This document shows positions 32,762 through 32,768 of a DNA stretch of 32,768 nucleotides, piece by piece. The translations under genes were made by a program, and so were the position numbers. The stretch is from Anaerolineaceae bacterium UBA3924 (lineage in GTDB: Bacteria; Chloroflexota; Anaerolineae; Anaerolineales; Anaerolineaceae). The notes under the pieces were generated by a model. The model made no database searches, had not been told where the DNA came from, and saw only the letters and a list, made by a program, of their open reading frames with translations. How positions within the stretch are numbered: position 1 is the stretch's first letter; the number at the start of each line of letters is the position of its first letter. The stretch is taken from contig DGEO01000014.1 in NCBI GenBank assembly GCA_002385985.1, positions 41,359 through 74,126 on the forward strand, written 5' to 3'.

Positions 32762-32768
32762 CGAATAA

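Overview
The window is a gene-dense, GC-rich bacterial chromosome segment that ends in two serine tRNA genes. Several traits fit a Chloroflexota bacterium, probably Anaerolineae-like. These are several family-5 solute-binding lipoproteins with Pro/Thr-rich linkers after the lipobox, FHA/PP2C signalling genes in a housekeeping operon, paired polytopic membrane proteins of unknown function, and strong AGGAGG ribosome binding sites with sigma-70-type promoters. The taxonomic call is inference from protein style; there is no rRNA or other marker in the window.

Layout. (A) 1-12617, all on the minus strand, is peptide-type ABC uptake. One operon reads oppD-oppF-binding protein-dppB-dppC (12483 down to 6283), with a near-consensus promoter at 12589-12617 and a strong intrinsic terminator at 6234-6263. 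A lone binding-protein gene (4230-6161) follows. A second system, binding protein-dppB-dppC (3893 down past base 1), has its own near-consensus promoter at 4047-4075 and runs off the left edge. (B) 12761-20679, minus strand, is a closely spaced run: xpt, guaA, two paralogous membrane proteins, an FHA/von Willebrand-like membrane protein, a PP2C phosphatase and a beta-lactamase-fold protein. It has a promoter at 20708-20736. (C) 20714-21386 is a non-coding stretch with palindromic, partly repeated sequence. (D) 21387-25095, plus strand, is an ABC-2 exporter (ATPase plus two permeases). (E) 25230-32434, plus strand, holds maf, a lipoprotein-type penicillin-binding protein, rsgA, a dipeptide epimerase, an NlpC/P60 peptidase with SH3-like domains, and nagA. 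(F) tRNA-Ser(UGA) and tRNA-Ser(GCU) close the window.

How it fits together. Blocks A and E suggest peptide and murein-fragment use. Oligopeptides are imported by the Opp/Dpp systems. A cytosolic NlpC/P60 peptidase and an L-Ala-D/L-Glu epimerase could process murein peptides, as YkfC and YkfB do in Bacillus subtilis. NagA would process GlcNAc-6-phosphate. Block B links guanine nucleotide synthesis to a Ser/Thr phosphorylation readout (PP2C and FHA) with no kinase gene in the window. I see no CRISPR array, transposase, phage gene or defence system. The most unusual items are the block B gene set, the lipoprotein penicillin-binding protein and the murein-peptide gene cluster.
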